A stretch of DNA of 64,000 nucleotides from Coccinella septempunctata (taxonomy: Eukaryota > Arthropoda > Insecta > Coleoptera > Coccinellidae). The notes under the pieces are model-generated. The model was not told where the DNA came from, made no database searches, and saw only the letters and a list, made by a program, of their open reading frames with translations. Location: positions 29,656,936 through 29,720,935 of the forward strand of contig NC_058195.1 in assembly GCF_907165205.1 (NCBI RefSeq), given 5' to 3'. Shown in pieces: positions 1-10,164 of this stretch (the first letter of the stretch is position 1; each line of letters starts with the position of its first letter). The translations under genes and the position numbers were made by a program.

Positions 1-837
1 TCAAATGTTTGCCCCTTAATGGTGAGGGCAAAGCAAAGTTTCAACTTTGTCGTCTTTTCAGGAAGAAGGGCAAGTTGTGGTCGAAAGAAATTAGATCTAT
101 TCTAGGAATGAAAAGCGCGATTAGTTTCGGTCTATCCTGAGAGTTCAACAGCTTACTTCCCATATTCTCAGTAATCTTACGCCAGTTGGGGTTACAGGTG
201 AAAGTGACGAAAAGGGGGGTCTGCCATATTTTGCTACGATGGCCATTGCATCTTGATAATTCTCCTGTAATCAACGTGTCCCTCCGATGAACAAACTCAG
301 TAGGATAGGATACATATTCTTTCACCACCGTCTGGTTCCTCTGAAGTTTTTCACGCAATATAATCTTGGAGCCCAACGTAGCTCTCGACGCGTCATTCTT
401 TCTGATGTGTTCGCAAATAATTTAATCCTTGACATATTTGTCAACGATGAACTGTTGAGCCAAGTGTCCAGAAAGAAGGATCGGGTTGAAATAGCACTCG
501 AATTCTAATTTTGAAATCCGTTTATTTCCAATTGTTTTTTGCAACCAAGTCGACCATCCCAATTCTCCGTTAGGGAAAAGTAAAGGATAACAAAAAGCAT
601 CCACAATTGGAGACAATTTTGGGATATCCTTAATTTGGATAGCACTACACTATGTGTATTTATGAAATTTACACGAATTGTGCCTGGTGGGGGTATATCC
701 CCGTCGACTGTACGAAAAATAGTGCCGTTTTCTGTGGAAGGGGAAGGTGCCGCGTAGACCTTCCTGTTGGTTCCGATTTGTGGCGGAACGGAATCGTTAC
801 CATGGTTCGTCATGTGTCACGAACCATTTGGCCTAGG
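1..837 (-). pseudogene. Helitron Rep-region fragment (downstream half of the split minus-strand copy)
   Basis: Conceptual translation of the minus strand shows Helitron N-domain signatures in order: a GTNRKVYA segment, a PPPGTIRVN segment, YPLLFPNGELGW, a FNPILLSGHLAQQFIVDKY segment, and FVTFTCNPNWR near 190-230. Helitron proteins combine this Rep-type region with a helicase, which is not visible here because the fragment runs off the left edge. Several frame changes (near 505-620 and 376-422) make it a pseudogene. The homologous plus-strand copy at 15030-15880 matches it closely. Homology stops at about 837, where Harbinger DNA begins, and the missing upstream half resumes at 10485. Confidence 0.8.
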
Positions 838-1199
838 CTAGGCTGGTTGGTTGGTTGGTTGGCTGGTATTCTTGACTGTTCGCACGGCTTGCGATTGCAC
901 GTGTTTTACAACAAGTGGTATTTAGTTATCGCAGTATTCTAGCGTATGCCTTGCATACTATTTAAAATTCAAAAACAATAGGTTTTTAATGGAGTGTGTG
1001 TATTTGTAAACTTCAAAATGGATGATTTGCAATATATTGCGAACTTGGAATTATTGGAAATGGCTGATGAACCGATTCGAATACGAAACCGTTTCGACAA
1101 TATTGATCCGTTTAGTTCATTGAGTGAACATCAATTTATTCAGATTTTCAGATGGTCGAAGGACCTATGTACATTTTTATTTGAGACATTGACTCCCTT

Positions 1200-1787
1200 T
1201 AAATGATCGGCAACTGCAACGATCAATTTCAGATGAAAATAATTACGAAAATTGAGCAACCGATCAGATGAAGGCACTCACCCAGAAGTCGACGTTGACG
1301 TATGAAGTCCTGTGATCCTCCACTCAACTCAGTAGCAGAATTGGCTCCAGGAGGGAAAAAGGGGATAACCTCCTCTGCACTTGCTTCGTGGCGATCACTC
1401 CACCGGTTGCACAAGGCTCCAAGGGCACTTCACCTTTGGTTTTGGTTGCTCAACCTCAAATTTTCCGTCCAAACAGATGACCGAAGAAAGCAGATGAATA
1501 TTTCTTCACCGAAGAAAACAGATGAATAATCGTATGGTGACGAGAAGTTTGCGAAACAAATCTTCCTCAACTTTAGATGATAGAATAGCAATGAATTTTA
1601 ATAACTTTTCTGAATTTATTAGAAGCACGTTCTCGTGGTAAACAAACTGACGACATTGACTTATATGTCGTACGCAAGTCGCGATGTATGCTTTCGCCGA
1701 AAGCCGTATGGCGCTAGTTCTCGGGTCGAAAAAACCCCCGAAGCAGACCACCTAGGCAACACAACATTCTTCTTTCACGACTTAACA
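1200..1787 (-). repeat. BEL 3' LTR
   Basis: This 588-bp repeat appears identical on reading to 7735-8322. In the coding direction it is the downstream LTR. It contains at least five CAGATGA heptamers on the plus strand. Confidence 0.95.
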
Positions 1788-1801
1788 TGCCGCCCGCCCT
1801 G
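1788..1801 (-). promoter_or_regulatory. Putative BEL polypurine tract
   Basis: The minus strand reads CAGGGCGGGCGGCA directly before the 3' LTR. The position fits plus-strand priming, but the tract is interrupted by pyrimidines, so the assignment is tentative. Confidence 0.45.
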
Positions 1802-1859
1802 AAGGATCCCTTCAGTAAGACCAACTGAAAGGAGTGAACAGACGAAAGAAGAAAGTCAT

Positions 1860-4800
1860 CTACTGACTTGGAAGAGGACACAGCTTGACGATTGGTCGCC
1901 GAATTGTCCCAGAAGGGGTGGCAACATCAGCCACACGAGTTGTGGAGTCAGCTCCGGGAAAAACAGATGATATACGGCCGATACTCCACTTCAGAGGAGG
2001 AAGACCATCATCTCGAATGATGACCACAGTGCCCGGAAGGATAGGGGTAGACGGCTGCAACCACTTATGACGTTGCTGCAAGGTATGCAAGTATTCCTGA
2101 CGCCAGCGCTTCCAAAAATCCTGCTGGAATCGCTGGACTAGCTGCCAACGAGATAAGCGATTCACCGACACGGAACTGACATCATGGTCAGGAGGAGCGT
2201 TGAGGGGGCGGAAAATCAAGAAATGCCCCGGTGTGAGGGCCTCAAAATCCGAAGGGTCAGATGAGGGAAGATACAGAGGACGGGAGTTGAGAATAGCCTC
2301 AACCTGTGTACAGACGGTGAGAAATTCCTCGTAAGTGAGTTTCTGCTCGCCGATAACGCGAGTGAGATGATGCTTAGCAGATTTCACAGCGGCCTCCCAA
2401 AGGCCGCCAAAGTGAGGACTGGAAGGGGGTATAAATCGCCAATCGGTTCCAGACGACGAGGCAGCATCACAAAGACTCTGCTGATGTTGTGGAGCTGACA
2501 ATAAGCGACCAAGGTCACGAAGGTAGTTATGAGCTCCAACGAAGTTGGTCCCGTTGTCGGAAAAGATGACGGAAGGGTGACCGCGGCGCGCAACGAACCG
2601 CCGATAAGCAGCGATGAACGCTGGAGTGGACAGCTCAGATGCCAATTCTAGGTGAACTGCCTTGGTGGTGAAGCAGATGAAAACAACCAGGTATGCCTTC
2701 GTGCTGACAGCCCCACGTAGTCGGGCACTCGTGACGTAAAAGGGTCCGGCGTAGTCGACACCAGTGGTAAGAAAGGCCATAGCAGAGGATAGTCGCTCCG
2801 GGGGCAGATTGCCCATTGGTTGTACCAGGGGACGAGGTTTGCACGAGAAGCATCGATTGCACCTGCGCAGTCGATTGCGTACTACATTACGTCCGTCCAG
2901 AATCCAGTACCGGCGACGAATATATGAATGAGTAGCTAAAGCGCCGGCGTGCAGGAGACGATAATGGGCATCATCGATAATCAGATGAGTGAGATGGCTA
3001 TTCTTTGGCAGAAGAACAGGGTGTTTGTGTCTATACGGCAACAAGGCCGCTGACAGGCGGCCTCCAACACGAATAAGTCCATGCTCGTCACAAAAAAGGT
3101 GAAGCTTCATGATGAGCCGAAGACGAGAAGATGGCTTTCGAAGCTCAGACAACTCCTCGGCGAAATAAACAGATTGGACCAGACGTATTAAGCAGGCTTC
3201 CGCCTCCTGGAGCTCAACAGAGGAAAGAAAACCTGACCGAGGGAATGATGTACCACGAGTATTCATTATGAATCTTCGACAAAAGGCGGTGACCCGCTTG
3301 AGTCGAAGATACGAGGAAAAGCGGTCAATCATGGTGGGTTCATCGAAGATAGCCGCTAACATCAAAGCGGAGATCGGCTTGGCTTCTTCGTCTACTCGAT
3401 CAGTTTGAGATGAATCAACAGAGGAAAAGGGCCATAAGGATGAGTCGAAAGACAACCAGTGAGGACCCCGCCACCACAATGGGTGATGATGAATGTCTGC
3501 AGGCATCAATCCTCGAGAGGCACAATCAGCTGGGTTGTCCTCAGACACTACATGTCTCCAGCAGTCAGAGGGAATGAGATCTTGGATTTCAGCAACCCGA
3601 TTGCCGACAAATGTCTTCCACCTGTGACTCTCGCCGCGGATCCACGACAAGGCCACAGAAGAGTCACAGAAGGCCATGCACTCAGCGCCGAGATGCTGCA
3701 ACACGCGAGTGGACAGGTGATGCATAAGCTTTGCGAGAAGATGAGCACCGCACAGCTCCAAACGAGGTAGAGTTATAGCCTTGCAAGGAGCAATTTTTGA
3801 TTTGGCCGCTAGAAGAGACACCTGGCAGTGACCAGACGATGCAAAAGTGCGGAGATAAACGACCGCAGCGTAGCCTGATTCAGAAGCATCACAGAAGCCA
3901 ACCAACCGATGCGTAGAAGAAGAAACGTCAGGGATGAATCGTGGTATGTGAAGCTCTGACAAAGTGGGGAGCTGGGACTGAAATTGCAACCATGGGCGCT
4001 GAACCTCATTCGAAAGAGGTTGGTCCCACTCCAGATGGAGTAGGCAGAGCTGACGGAAGAAGATTTTAGCATAGAAGGTAACAGGAGTTAACCATCCCAG
4101 AGGGTCGAAGATTTTAGCCATCTGACTCAGCACAGTTCGCTTGGTGATTGCCGTTGAAGTCGACCGAACAGAATAGAAGAAGTGATCAGATGAAGGGTTC
4201 CACCCAAGCCCCAGAATCTTGAGACCTGGTTCACGATCGAGAAGAAGGGGGTCAGTGGACGAGGATTCTCTACAATGGTCGGCCGGAACACCGTCTAGCA
4301 GAGGAAGATGATTAGTAGCCCATTTGCGTAGCTCGAAACCGCCCGCCTTGAGCAGATCCTGCACTTGCTGTCGCAACTCGAGAGCTTCAGCCTCGGATGA
4401 ACAGCCTGTCAAGATGTCATCAACATAAATTTCATCCAGCAATACTTGCCTAGCAGCAGGAAACTTGGGTCCGTCATCCGAAGCCAGTTGTCGAAGGGTC
4501 CTAAGTGCTATGAAGGGAGCAGAAGAAACTCCATACGTGACGGTGTTCAGACGATAATATTGGAGAGGTTCGTGTTTGCTAAAACGCCAGACTATACGTT
4601 GATAGTCCCTTTGCTCAGGGAGTATCAGGATCTGTCGGTACATCTGCCTAATGTCGGCGGTGAAGACAAAGCGATATAGACGAAAGCGAAGCAGGAGGGT
4701 GGAAATGTCCGCTTGCAGCTTCGGACCTGTCAGCAGAAGATCGTTGAGTGATTTGCCATTAGCGGATGCACAAGAGGCATTGAAGACCACACGAATTTTA

Positions 4801-6044
4801 TCAGGAGGATCATCGGGACGATGTACGGGATGGTGAGGGATATAATATGGCTCATATCGCGGACAATCAGAAGACTCAGGGACCAATTCCATATGGCCAC
4901 TCTCGAGATAATCTCGCATGAACTCATGATAAGCGACACGAAGGGTAGGGTTATTATCCAGACGATGTTCGAGCCGAATAAATTGTCTAGTTGCCACGTT
5001 GACGGAGGTGCCCAGCCTAGACGACGTCAAGGGCAAACCGACAGTGTACCTTCCGTTGGAGTCACGGGTGACATCAGCGCAGTACATCATCTCACACTCC
5101 CTCTCGGCTGGGGTCAGCGGAAGCACGTCAGGTACCCTGTCAAGTTCCCAGAAGCGCCGAACGATGTTGACAAGTTCCTGGTCCGACGGCTGCCAGGGGG
5201 TCATATCCATGGTTTGAAGGTCAGCAGCAGCAGGAGATTTTATGTCAGAGTTAGTGTTGTCAGAGGAAGATTGATAGGTGATCACTGAAACGGGGGATTT
5301 GGGCGGCGAAGAAGACGGAGAACGTACAGCAGATGATGACCCTGCAGAAGACGAGGGAGAGGCGCGCTGCCGAGAGCCCTGATGAGCGCGACTGTTGACA
5401 GTGTCAGGTGAGAAGGAAACATGTTTAGTCTTCTTGCGATGGCGAGCATAGGGCCCATAAAGCACCCAACCTAAGGTGGTAGACAATGCCCCCGGAAGTT
5501 CAGACGATGGGCACATCGTGCCAGGAAGAATAAGATGAGGGAGCACATCCGATCCAATCAACATCCCTATGATACGAGGCAGATAGAAGAGTGGGTCAGC
5601 TAGGTTGAATTGCTGAAACTCGGGCCATCGGCCATTAAACGCTTGGACAGGGAGAGGATCTATGGGGCTGTCAATGACGTAGGCCTTGATGATGAGATGG
5701 GGGGGGTCCCCTTGGTGACAGAGGCTAACGTATGCGTACCCTTGGATACGAAACCGATCTGCGTTACTTAAGGTGCGAAGTTGAACAACTTCAGGGTGAA
5801 TGCGCAGACGAAGCTTGGTGGCCCAAGCTCGGGTGATGAGGGTGTGTTGGCAGCCGGAATCGAGAAGAGCTCGGCCGAATACAACATTCCGCTGGTTATC
5901 TAAGCGGATCCAAGCGGTAGGCATAAGGTGGTCAGGACTATTACTCTTACGCAAGGCAGACCGTACAGAGGAAAACAGATGACAAGAAGAGAACAGACGA
6001 GAAGACGGGAACAAGTGGTTACCACAAGCTGACCGCATTCGCAG
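1860..6044 (-). CDS. BEL/Pao Pol polyprotein: protease, RT, RNase H, integrase
   Basis: The first possible AUG is at 6038 (1392 aa), in frame with gag after its UGA. Visible domains are an aspartic protease (ALLDSG, residues 57-62); reverse transcriptase with VVFNAS near 417 and catalytic YVDD at 538-541; RNase H acids near D717, E761 and D792; an integrase HHCC zinc site (H1025, H1030, C1060, C1063); a DDE core D1095, D1161 and E1215; and a C-terminal DUF5641-like tail. The length and uninterrupted frame indicate an intact replication and integration polyprotein. Expression probably needs readthrough of the gag UGA. Confidence 0.93.
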   Translation of the reverse strand: MRMRSACGNHLFPSSRLFSSCHLFSSVRSALRKSNSPDHLMPTAWIRLDNQRNVVFGRALLDSGCQHTLITRAWATKLRLRIHPEVVQLRTLSNADRFRIQGYAYVSLCHQGDPPHLIIKAYVIDSPIDPLPVQAFNGRWPEFQQFNLADPLFYLPRIIGMLIGSDVLPHLILPGTMCPSSELPGALSTTLGWVLYGPYARHRKKTKHVSFSPDTVNSRAHQGSRQRASPSSSAGSSSAVRSPSSSPPKSPVSVITYQSSSDNTNSDIKSPAAADLQTMDMTPWQPSDQELVNIVRRFWELDRVPDVLPLTPAERECEMMYCADVTRDSNGRYTVGLPLTSSRLGTSVNVATRQFIRLEHRLDNNPTLRVAYHEFMRDYLESGHMELVPESSDCPRYEPYYIPHHPVHRPDDPPDKIRVVFNASCASANGKSLNDLLLTGPKLQADISTLLLRFRLYRFVFTADIRQMYRQILILPEQRDYQRIVWRFSKHEPLQYYRLNTVTYGVSSAPFIALRTLRQLASDDGPKFPAARQVLLDEIYVDDILTGCSSEAEALELRQQVQDLLKAGGFELRKWATNHLPLLDGVPADHCRESSSTDPLLLDREPGLKILGLGWNPSSDHFFYSVRSTSTAITKRTVLSQMAKIFDPLGWLTPVTFYAKIFFRQLCLLHLEWDQPLSNEVQRPWLQFQSQLPTLSELHIPRFIPDVSSSTHRLVGFCDASESGYAAVVYLRTFASSGHCQVSLLAAKSKIAPCKAITLPRLELCGAHLLAKLMHHLSTRVLQHLGAECMAFCDSSVALSWIRGESHRWKTFVGNRVAEIQDLIPSDCWRHVVSEDNPADCASRGLMPADIHHHPLWWRGPHWLSFDSSLWPFSSVDSSQTDRVDEEAKPISALMLAAIFDEPTMIDRFSSYLRLKRVTAFCRRFIMNTRGTSFPRSGFLSSVELQEAEACLIRLVQSVYFAEELSELRKPSSRLRLIMKLHLFCDEHGLIRVGGRLSAALLPYRHKHPVLLPKNSHLTHLIIDDAHYRLLHAGALATHSYIRRRYWILDGRNVVRNRLRRCNRCFSCKPRPLVQPMGNLPPERLSSAMAFLTTGVDYAGPFYVTSARLRGAVSTKAYLVVFICFTTKAVHLELASELSTPAFIAAYRRFVARRGHPSVIFSDNGTNFVGAHNYLRDLGRLLSAPQHQQSLCDAASSSGTDWRFIPPSSPHFGGLWEAAVKSAKHHLTRVIGEQKLTYEEFLTVCTQVEAILNSRPLYLPSSDPSDFEALTPGHFLIFRPLNAPPDHDVSSVSVNRLSRWQLVQRFQQDFWKRWRQEYLHTLQQRHKWLQPSTPILPGTVVIIRDDGLPPLKWSIGRISSVFPGADSTTRVADVATPSGTIRRPIVKLCPLPSQ

Positions 6045-6047
6045 TCA
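6045..6047 (-). promoter_or_regulatory. In-frame UGA between gag and pol (candidate readthrough site)
   Basis: The coding strand reads GAA UGA CUG CGA AUG. Gag and Pol share one frame and only this codon separates them. A C after UGA is a leaky context in many systems. Readthrough is an inference; reinitiation at the AUG three codons downstream or a copy-specific mutation are alternatives. Confidence 0.6.
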
Positions 6048-7502
6048 TTCGGAACCGCTTCCAGAAGATGCTGAACTTGACCCCTTAGGAGGCGTGCGAG
6101 ACCCCCCCAGGCCAGTCCTTCGGCCTCTCACTGAACTACCTCGAGAGGTGGAGGCACGGGCTGGCGGCTCCGACGAACCAGAAGGTTGAGAGGGAGTCTG
6201 ATTCGTTGGTTTCTCCTCCGTTTGGGTACCAAGAGAGGGCGTAGGGCCAACAGGTGCCAGATGAAGAATCGTATGGTGACGCCCCCCGCACGTGTGACAG
6301 CACTGATCCGAACCACAATCAGCAGTGGCGTGGAACGATGACATGCAATTTCTACATAATCGCCTCTCAGTCACGAAAGCTCTTCGCTGATGGATGGTCA
6401 TGGCTTTGAACTCACGACACTGGCGAATTGAGTGATTCGCCGAGCAGAACACACACACTGACGACGAACCAGAAGATGTAGGAGGACGCACACCTGCATA
6501 GGCAGGACGACGGGAGGACGGACCAGCAGAGGAGGGCCCAGACGATGAAGGAGCAGACGCTGACCCCGCTGGTGATTGAGGTCTAGGCGGCCTCTTTGGC
6601 GCAGACGCACGGGACGAAGTGATGGAAGTGCTTTCCAACACTCGTAATTGTCGATTGGTGAATTCGAGCAATTGGGTGAGGTTAGGAAAGTCATCAGAGG
6701 ATAATTGCCCCTCGAACAGCTGGCGAGATGGTACGTCTAAGTTGCGCAAGGCAAGAGAAAACAGAAGATAATCAGCCAAATCTGGAATGGGCAATGCCTT
6801 GAGGGCGTTGATGGCATTTTGATGCGTGGTGGCGAATTGTTTCAACTGGGATAAAGAAGAAACAGACGCCGGCCGCGAATCCAGTATCTGGTTCACATAC
6901 AAGTCAGCCAGCCGACGGGGATTTTGGTACCGAGCGTAAAGGGCCTGATAAGCCAGAGGATAATTGACTGAATTTAGCTCAAAGCCGGAGATGACAGAAG
7001 CCGCTTCACCTGAGAGAGCAGACGTTAGCAGGTGAAATTTTTGAACAGGCGCCAGGGAGTTGCTTTGATGCACAAGAGCGTCGAATAGTGCGATGAAGCC
7101 GGGCCATTCTTCGATTTTACCATGAAAACATGGCAACTCGACCCGAGGAATCGGAAGGTCAACAGAGGAGGATGAACCCGTCTTTGCGACCGACGTAGAC
7201 GCAGTCAGCTGACTGTGGGCAGCGCGGATCTGCAGGCAAATCTCAAAAAATGCCGCGAATTTCGATGGCGATCCGTCCCGTTCTGGCTCCTCCAACTGAG
7301 AGTTGAGTTTAACAATCAACTCATCAGCCTCTTTGAAGGCCTTCTCTATCTTAAAGAGCTCAGATAAACACATATTGGCCACATCTGCCTCATTAGTCAA
7401 CCCTTTAATTAATTTAAATAAAGTAGAGGCCGCGGCGAAAGCATTTTCTCGCTTGACGATGGATTCGTTGATCAAAGCCTTCAATTTATCCATCGACGGC
7501 AT
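6045..7502 (-). CDS. BEL/Pao Gag polyprotein, 485 aa
   Basis: This is the structural protein of the BEL particle. Residues about 120-270 (IPRVELPCFHGKIEEWPGF onward) match the Pao-type Gag core (DUF1759 family). A Ser/Pro-rich linker runs at about 296-350. Two CCHC zinc knuckles follow at C350-C353-H357-C362 and C383-C386-H391-C396, then a Cys/His cluster near 402-414 for nucleic-acid binding. The frame is open from the ATG at 7502 to a single UGA at 6045-6047, and pol continues in the same frame after it. No internal damage is visible. Confidence 0.92.
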   Translation of the reverse strand: MPSMDKLKALINESIVKRENAFAAASTLFKLIKGLTNEADVANMCLSELFKIEKAFKEADELIVKLNSQLEEPERDGSPSKFAAFFEICLQIRAAHSQLTASTSVAKTGSSSSVDLPIPRVELPCFHGKIEEWPGFIALFDALVHQSNSLAPVQKFHLLTSALSGEAASVISGFELNSVNYPLAYQALYARYQNPRRLADLYVNQILDSRPASVSSLSQLKQFATTHQNAINALKALPIPDLADYLLFSLALRNLDVPSRQLFEGQLSSDDFPNLTQLLEFTNRQLRVLESTSITSSRASAPKRPPRPQSPAGSASAPSSSGPSSAGPSSRRPAYAGVRPPTSSGSSSVCVFCSANHSIRQCREFKAMTIHQRRAFVTERRLCRNCMSSFHATADCGSDQCCHTCGGRHHTILHLAPVGPTPSLGTQTEEKPTNQTPSQPSGSSEPPARASTSRGSSVRGRRTGLGGSRTPPKGSSSASSGSGSE

Positions 7503-7715
7503 TTTACTTCTTGAACAACCCCGGTAGCTAAATGAATTCCGAAAACTTCGCTGAAATGAACAGACGATGCGAAGATAACAAACAGATGATGAGCGATAAC
7601 AAAAAAAAACAAATAAAGAATTGCACTGTTAATTTCTCCGAATGAAATAACGACAATGAAATATGAAATGAAAGCAATCAGATGAATGAAATTAGACTGA
7701 ATATCTAAAGATTCC

Positions 7716-7733
7716 CTGGTTTCTTCGGCACCA
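7716..7733 (-). promoter_or_regulatory. BEL primer-binding site
   Basis: The minus strand reads TGGTGCCGAAGAAACCAG one base after the 5' LTR. It begins with TGG, as required to pair with a tRNA 3' CCA end. I did not identify the matching tRNA. Confidence 0.7.
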
Positions 7734-7734
7734 A

Positions 7735-8322
7735 TAAATGATCGGCAACTGCAACGATCAATTTCAGATGAAAATAATTACGAAAATTGAGCAACCGATC
7801 AGATGAAGGCACTCACCCAGAAGTCGACGTTGACGTATGAAGTCCTGTGATCCTCCACTCAACTCAGTAGCAGAATTGGCTCCAGGAGGGAAAAAGGGGA
7901 TAACCTCCTCTGCACTTGCTTCGTGGCGATCACTCCACCGGTTGCACAAGGCTCCAAGGGCACTTCACCTTTGGTTTTGGTTGCTCAACCTCAAATTTTC
8001 CGTCCAAACAGATGACCGAAGAAAGCAGATGAATATTTCTTCACCGAAGAAAACAGATGAATAATCGTATGGTGACGAGAAGTTTGCGAAACAAATCTTC
8101 CTCAACTTTAGATGATAGAATAGCAATGAATTTTAATAACTTTTCTGAATTTATTAGAAGCACGTTCTCGTGGTAAACAAACTGACGACATTGACTTATA
8201 TGTCGTACGCAAGTCGCGATGTATGCTTTCGCCGAAAGCCGTATGGCGCTAGTTCTCGGGTCGAAAAAACCCCCGAAGCAGACCACCTAGGCAACACAAC
8301 ATTCTTCTTTCACGACTTAACA
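7735..8322 (-). repeat. BEL 5' LTR
   Basis: This is the second 588-bp LTR, upstream in the coding (minus) direction. It starts with TGTTAAGTCG and ends with GATCATTTA, followed by one spacer base and the PBS. Confidence 0.95.
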
Positions 8323-9607
8323 CCCTTCATGCGTCCTCACAGAAGGCCAACTGATTTAAGCATAACAACTAGAGTATGTTCCACTGATTTGAACCTTTTA
8401 TTATCATAAAGATTCATTCTATTGTTCTATAGGTTTTGGTAACTTTACGAAGTTATCAAATGGACATCGGAAGAAATTTGTTTATGTCAGTGTCTCAACC
8501 TTCTGTCTCAAGATCTCTGGAAGAAGTGAGCCAAGCTTTGAATGAACCCGAAGTTTTCAATCGATGGGTCCATTTTCCCAGAAGTTTAGAGGAGCTGAAT
8601 ACACTAAGACTTGGGTGGGTATTCATTCGAAGTTGAAATTTGTTCACAATAACTATGGATCATTCAGTAACTGATGATAATCTTGCAGATTTTATGAAAA
8701 TTACAGTTTTCCTGGTGTTGTTGGCTGCATTGATTGTACTCACATAGCTATTTTTCCACCGAAGGTAGAAGATGAAGAATATCCAGAACATGTTTATGTT
8801 AATCGTAAATCGTTTACGATAATTATCAATTCTATCAATGTTCAACTTGTTAGTATGCACTCTAAGGAAATTCCAAATTTAAATCTTCACTACATTTTTC
8901 TCTTAGATATGTGACAGTAGATTGAGAATAACGAATGTAAACGCACGTTACCCAGGAAGTGCACATGATGCCTTCATTTGGAATTCAAATGTTTTAAATA
9001 TAATTACAAATTTGCATGAACAAGGATACACCAATTATTATTTATTGGGTAAGTACAATACTCTCGACAATACTCATTCGAGAGCAATTTCTATCCTTAT
9101 TCTAATTCATTTCAATTAGGTGATACGGGATATCCCCTTAGGACATTACTTTTGACACCACTGGAAGGTGAACCTCCCCAGAATACCCCCGAATATAAAT
9201 ATTATGTGGCCAACAATAGGACTAGAAGTTTGATTAAAAGGTGGAATGGTGTTCTGAAAATGAGTTTTAGATGTCTTCTGAAGCACAGAGTACTGCATTA
9301 TAAACCTGATGTAGCATGCAGAATAATAAATGCTTGTGTTGTACTTCACGATATGTGTATAGAGCATAACACCTCTATGCCAGAGGATGAGGAAAGGGAG
9401 GTTGTTGATTTTGGAATTATTGTTAGTGGAAATCATGAAAATATCGAGAATGCAGTTGGCCGAGTAAATTCTCAACTGGCTGCAGGAAGGAGACTTAAAG
9501 CTCAGCTAATATGTAACTTTTTTCGGATTAATTGATGAATAAATGTTTTAATTTTTAAAATAATAAACTCCAGTATAAATAATGAGAGGATATAATATTT
9601 TCTAGAA

Positions 9608-9765
9608 ACCAATATACTACACTGAGGATCTGTCTTGGTCTAAGCATATAGCTGATGCCTCCAACAAAGCCAAGAGAATGTCCTACAGAAGACTTTTGGC
9701 CGTTGTGATCCTCGCACTTGCAGCGTACTCTACACCACATACTATATATATATATACTGAACACA
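9608..9765 (+). pseudogene. Short LINE reverse-transcriptase remnant
   Basis: About 25 residues (EDLSWSKHIADASNKAKRM) match the segment after the RT palm of non-LTR retrotransposons, where LSW..HI and a following Lys-Ala are typical. Both sides lose similarity. It lies in the 3' part of the Harbinger element. Confidence 0.45.
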
Positions 9766-9957
9766 CAAGGTTATAAATGAGGAATAATAACTGTTTGCAA
9801 AAAAAAACAAAAAAAAAGGATGAATCAAAATGTAAAAACTACTAAATCACATAAAGGTTTGAACACGGGCGTAGCCAGGGGGGGGTTCAAATAAATGTGA
9901 ATATATATTTACGATTCCTCGAATTCATTCAGGATATTTAACCTTCCTCCAGGATTT

Positions 9958-10164
9958 CTAATCCTCACATGCACCTCCTCCACAACTGTTTAATAGCTCT
10001 GACACTTCTTGCCACAAACTTTGAGCATCTCTTAAGATGAAATCATTCGAAAATTTTCTAGACATCAGTTTGGGATGTTTCTTCATGAATTCTAGTAACG
10101 GTTCTTTTGGCTCCATCGATGCATTTCTATGCCTGCTTTTGACTGAACTGATAGAAGTGCTCAT
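9958..10164 (-). CDS. Harbinger Myb/SANT-like DNA-binding protein, N-terminal exon
   Basis: A 68-aa frame contains PLLEFMKKHPKLMSRKF and QSLWQEVSELLNSCGGG. This is the spacing of the Myb/SANT-like domain in the second Harbinger protein, which helps the transposase bind ends and reach the nucleus. It is antisense to the transposase gene and near the right terminus. The exon ends at a possible GTGAGG donor, and I found no credible continuation between it and the transposase stop. It is either truncated or degenerated. Confidence 0.5.
   Translation of the reverse strand: MSTSISSVKSRHRNASMEPKEPLLEFMKKHPKLMSRKFSNDFILRDAQSLWQEVSELLNSCGGGACED

Larger units (their letters stand above)
1200..8322 (-). 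mobile_element. Complete BEL/Pao LTR retrotransposon
   Basis: Two 588-bp LTRs (1200-1787 and 7735-8322) bracket gag and pol on the minus strand. A 5-bp target duplication CCCTT lies at 1195-1199 and 8323-8327. A primer-binding site follows the 5' LTR after one base, and a GC-rich purine tract precedes the 3' LTR. On the coding strand the LTR begins TGTTAAGTCG. It interrupts exon 1 of a Harbinger transposase, whose reading frame rejoins across the insertion. All hallmark domains are intact, so this is a recent and possibly autonomous copy. Confidence 0.95.
1018..9535 (+). pseudogene. Harbinger (HARBI1-like) transposase, split by a BEL insertion
   Basis: The coding exons are 1018-1199 plus 8328-8373, then 8433-8614, 8689-8848, 8907-9048 and 9120-9535. 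The introns at 8374-8432, 8615-8688, 8849-8906 and 9049-9119 all have GT..AG borders and restore the expected protein. The DDE nuclease first Asp is in GCIDCTHI (codon 8732) and the second in GDTGYP (codon 9122). The HDAFIW and ACVVLHDMCI family motifs are present. The third catalytic acid is replaced by Lys (codon 9236, LIKRWNGVLK), and a few residues appear to be lost before SYQ. The element would not be catalytically active even without the BEL insertion at 1200. Confidence 0.8.

Noticed and set aside
1229..1751. Frames inside the BEL LTR (repeated at 7764-8286)
   Set aside because: LTR sequence; duplicated only because the LTR is.
9860..9895. GCGTAGCCAGGGGGGG motif as a transposon end
   Set aside because: It resembles insect DNA-transposon termini, but no partner end was found nearby.
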